A stretch of DNA of 64,000 nucleotides, taken from NCBI GenBank assembly GCA_034521495.1, contig JAXHMK010000022.1, positions 1 to 64,000 of the forward strand. Direction: 5' to 3'. The stretch is from Balneolaceae bacterium (lineage in GTDB: Bacteria > Bacteroidota > Rhodothermia > Balneolales > Balneolaceae). The number at the start of each line of letters is the position of its first letter. The first letter of the stretch is position 1. Made by a program: the position numbers and the translations under genes. Below the pieces are notes generated by a model. The model was not told the DNA's origin. It saw nothing but the letters and a program-made list of their open reading frames with translations, and searched no databases. Positions 61,910-64,000 of the stretch are shown in pieces.

Positions 61910-64000
61910 TTATTTCTCAATCACTACCCAGCCCTCTTCATCCACCATTTTCTTGGCGTATTTCCATTTCACTTCCTTCACCTGGTTGGTGCTCATGTTC
62001 TGGACTTTCACATAATCGTTTCTGCCGGGCTCCTCCTCAACAGTCACAGGCTGTCGTTTTTCCCCGGGAGCTGAGGCTTGTTGGTTGCTTTTGCCTTCTC
62101 CGTTACCCTGTTCTACCATTCCTTTCAAGCCCATATTGGTCGAGTCGGCATGCTGTGTCTTGGCTTTGTCCATGTTGTACTTGCCGGCTTCTTTGCGAGC
62201 TTGCTTCAGTTTGTCCGGATCGGCCTGCATTTCGGGGATCGCCTTCCAGATGAGAGAAATCGTTTCCCGGTTGATTTCATCAAGCAGTGATTTAAACATC
62301 TCAAACGCTTCACGCTTGTACTCCAGTAAAGGATCTTTTTGACCAAATGAGCGAAGGCCAATCCCCTCTTTTACGGAATCGAGTTCGCGCAAGTGTTCCA
62401 TCCATTTATTGTCAATCGTGGAAAGAATTGCCGTTTTTTCCAGCGAGCGTGCCACTTCTCGTCCTTTATTTTTTTCCGCTTTTTCAACATCTACAATAAT
62501 TCTCATACGGCGAATACCGTCGGTAAAAATTATCTGGATTTTTGAGGGTTTCTTTTCGGCATCTGATTCCTGGATCTGTTGAATAACTTTATAAATGGGG
62601 GCTGCCACCAACTCTTCTTTTTTACGATACGCTTCATAGGCCTTTTCAATAATCAGATCTACCATGCCTTCTTCGCCCTGAATGGCCCATTCATCGAGAT
62701 CTAATTCTACATCAACGGCAAGAAGTCGCAATACTTCATCGCGTAAAGTTTCAAACTCTCCATTGGGGTAGTATGACTGTACGAGCGTTTCCACGAGATC
62801 TTCCAACATGTCGAAAATATCGCTCTGAAGTTGATCCCCTAAGAGGGCGTGCTTCCGTCGCGCATAAATCACATTCCGCTGGTTATTTAATACATCATCA
62901 TATTCGAGCTGTTTTTTTCGAATACTAAAGTTGTTCTGCTCAACTTTTTTCTGAGCTCTTTCCAGTGATTTTGTCACCCAGGGATGCTGAATAACCTCAC
63001 CATCTTCAAAGTTCAGTTTCTCCATGATGTTGGCAATCCTGTCCGTACCGCCAAACAGTGTCATCAGATCATCTTCAAGCGAAACAAAAAACTGACTCTC
63101 GCCGGGATCACCCTGCCGGCCCGATCGCCCGCGAAGCTGAAGATCAATTCGCCGCGATTCGTGACGTTCCGTACCCAAAATGGCAAGACCGCCCTTCTCC
63201 TTCACGCCTTTACCAAGTTTAATGTCTGTACCACGCCCCGCCATGTTTGTAGCTACAGTAACTGCACCAATTTGTCCGGCGTGAGCTACAATTTCACTTT
63301 CCCGGGCGTGCTGTTTGGCGTTTAAAACGTTGTGCGGTATTTTTGCCCGTTTCAGCATTCGGCTAATCGTTTCAGATACATCCACGCTTGTAGTACCTAC
63401 GAGCACCGGCTGTCCCTTTTCATGATATTCCCGAATTCGGTCGATGGTGGCAGCGTATTTTTCGCGACGGGTTCGGAAGATCAGGTCTTCTTTGTCATCT
63501 CGAATAATAGGCCGGTTGGTAGGGATTACAGTTACATCAAGAGAATAAATTTCATTGAATTCGCCCTCTTCCGTAGCGGCTGTACCGGTCATACCGGCGA
63601 GTTTGTGATACATTCTAAAGAAGTTCTGCAATGTAACAGTTGCATAGGTCTGTGTGGCAGACTCTACTTTTACTTCCTCTTTAGCTTCAATAGCCTGGTG
63701 GAGTCCGTCTGAATATCGCCGGCCGGAGAGAACACGACCTGTGTGCTCATCTACAATTTGAACCTTCCCGTCCTGAACAATGTATTCTGATTCCCGCTCA
63801 AAAAGGGTATATGCTTTCAGAAGCTGGTTAATGGTATGAATTCGATCTCCACGTTCGGCAAATAATCGGTGCAGCTCGTTAAATCGTTTTTCGCGTTCCT
63901 GTTTAACATCTGCCTTAGCTTCTTCAATTTTCTTTTCCTTGTAATTATCACTGAACTCATCATTGGAGCGAATCTCTTCAATTTTTTCCTGTTCAAGGGC
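61910..64000 (-). CDS. secA: preprotein translocase ATPase SecA, 3' part (partial)
   Basis: The reading frame continues upstream off the right edge, so about 696 codons of the C-terminal side are visible and the start is missing. Present: the end of the preprotein cross-linking domain, KLAGMTGTAATEEGEFNEIY, NBD2 with ATNMAGRGTDIKLG and RGRSGRQGDPGESQFF, the helical scaffold/wing and the C-linker. The tail ends ...KKMVDEEGWVVIEK and lacks the Cys-rich zinc-binding motif that ends many SecA proteins, though a basic/aromatic tail is kept. Confidence 0.95.
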   Translation of the reverse strand, partial: ALEQEKIEEIRSNDEFSDNYKEKKIEEAKADVKQEREKRFNELHRLFAERGDRIHTINQLLKAYTLFERESEYIVQDGKVQIVDEHTGRVLSGRRYSDGLHQAIEAKEEVKVESATQTYATVTLQNFFRMYHKLAGMTGTAATEEGEFNEIYSLDVTVIPTNRPIIRDDKEDLIFRTRREKYAATIDRIREYHEKGQPVLVGTTSVDVSETISRMLKRAKIPHNVLNAKQHARESEIVAHAGQIGAVTVATNMAGRGTDIKLGKGVKEKGGLAILGTERHESRRIDLQLRGRSGRQGDPGESQFFVSLEDDLMTLFGGTDRIANIMEKLNFEDGEVIQHPWVTKSLERAQKKVEQNNFSIRKKQLEYDDVLNNQRNVIYARRKHALLGDQLQSDIFDMLEDLVETLVQSYYPNGEFETLRDEVLRLLAVDVELDLDEWAIQGEEGMVDLIIEKAYEAYRKKEELVAAPIYKVIQQIQESDAEKKPSKIQIIFTDGIRRMRIIVDVEKAEKNKGREVARSLEKTAILSTIDNKWMEHLRELDSVKEGIGLRSFGQKDPLLEYKREAFEMFKSLLDEINRETISLIWKAIPEMQADPDKLKQARKEAGKYNMDKAKTQHADSTNMGLKGMVEQGNGEGKSNQQASAPGEKRQPVTVEEEPGRNDYVKVQNMSTNQVKEVKWKYAKKMVDEEGWVVIEK

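Noticed and set aside
1-64000. CRISPR arrays, tRNA and rRNA genes
   Set aside because: No regularly spaced direct repeats and no cloverleaf or rRNA signatures were recognised by reading; a tRNAscan or Infernal run could still find a missed one.

Overview
The window is a 64 kb chromosomal stretch with moderate G+C. It probably comes from a Gram-negative marine or halophilic bacterium of the Bacteroidota / Balneolota-Rhodothermota type. The signs are: three proteins ending in a type IX secretion (T9SS) sorting domain of the 'YPNPFNP...GxYxYR' kind, TonB-type barrels, a lipoprotein-rich gene set, an HU-SPOR protein, weak Shine-Dalgarno sites at most genes, and intergenic DNA packed with short palindromic repeats. 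The organism assignment is inference. No rRNA gene, tRNA gene, CRISPR array or transposase was recognised.

Layout. 0.2-3.6 kb: DASS-type anion transporter, single-domain response regulator and cNMP-domain histidine kinase in one tight operon. 3.7-8.5 kb: two secreted lipoproteins (SMP-30-like and DUF1684), two unknown small proteins and an M20 dipeptidase. 9.4-14.9 kb (minus): an operon for a 2-oxo acid dehydrogenase E2 with two lipoyl domains, a PQQ/cytochrome c dehydrogenase lipoprotein, panC and panD, closed by a clear terminator. 15-26 kb: a stress protein and a repeat-rich accessory region. This region holds a badly frameshifted T9SS cargo gene, a 66-residue protein with a PID-CTERM-like tail, an ORF-less group II intron framed by a 13-bp inverted repeat, two copies of a 108-bp MITE-like repeat, an outer-membrane pair and tyrA. 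26.5-31.6 kb: two paralogous secreted metallopeptidase-like T9SS cargos around a tspO gene. 32-34 kb (minus): Mrp-type ATPase and a TlpA-like thioredoxin. 34-45.5 kb (plus): a dense run gcvT, comB-like, ftsK, lolA-like, UPF0104 membrane protein, outer-membrane barrel, HU, HU-SPOR, and ExbB/ExbD/TonB-type motor genes. It links chromosome segregation, envelope lipoprotein traffic and envelope energisation. 45.7-58 kb: glgP, ispE, a SemiSWEET, a CCA-adding enzyme, a CDF transporter, a sugar nucleotidyltransferase, a membrane-anchored Mur ligase and dinB. 58-64 kb: a small membrane protein, a 2H phosphoesterase, glutamate dehydrogenase, a Na/Ca exchanger and the 3' two thirds of secA, which runs off the right edge.

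The least ordinary material is in the non-coding DNA. A 63-bp double REP palindrome sits in frame inside the signal-peptide coding region of the PQQ dehydrogenase, and a single copy lies at 45.57 kb. A group II intron at about 21.6-22.17 kb keeps a textbook domain V/VI but has no reverse transcriptase. Several further families of short hairpin repeats recur across the window. No complete, clearly new multi-gene system was found. The best candidates for a second look are the REP-in-gene insertion, the intron within an inverted repeat, the HU/HU-SPOR pair beside ftsK and a proton-motor operon, and the membrane-anchored Mur ligase.
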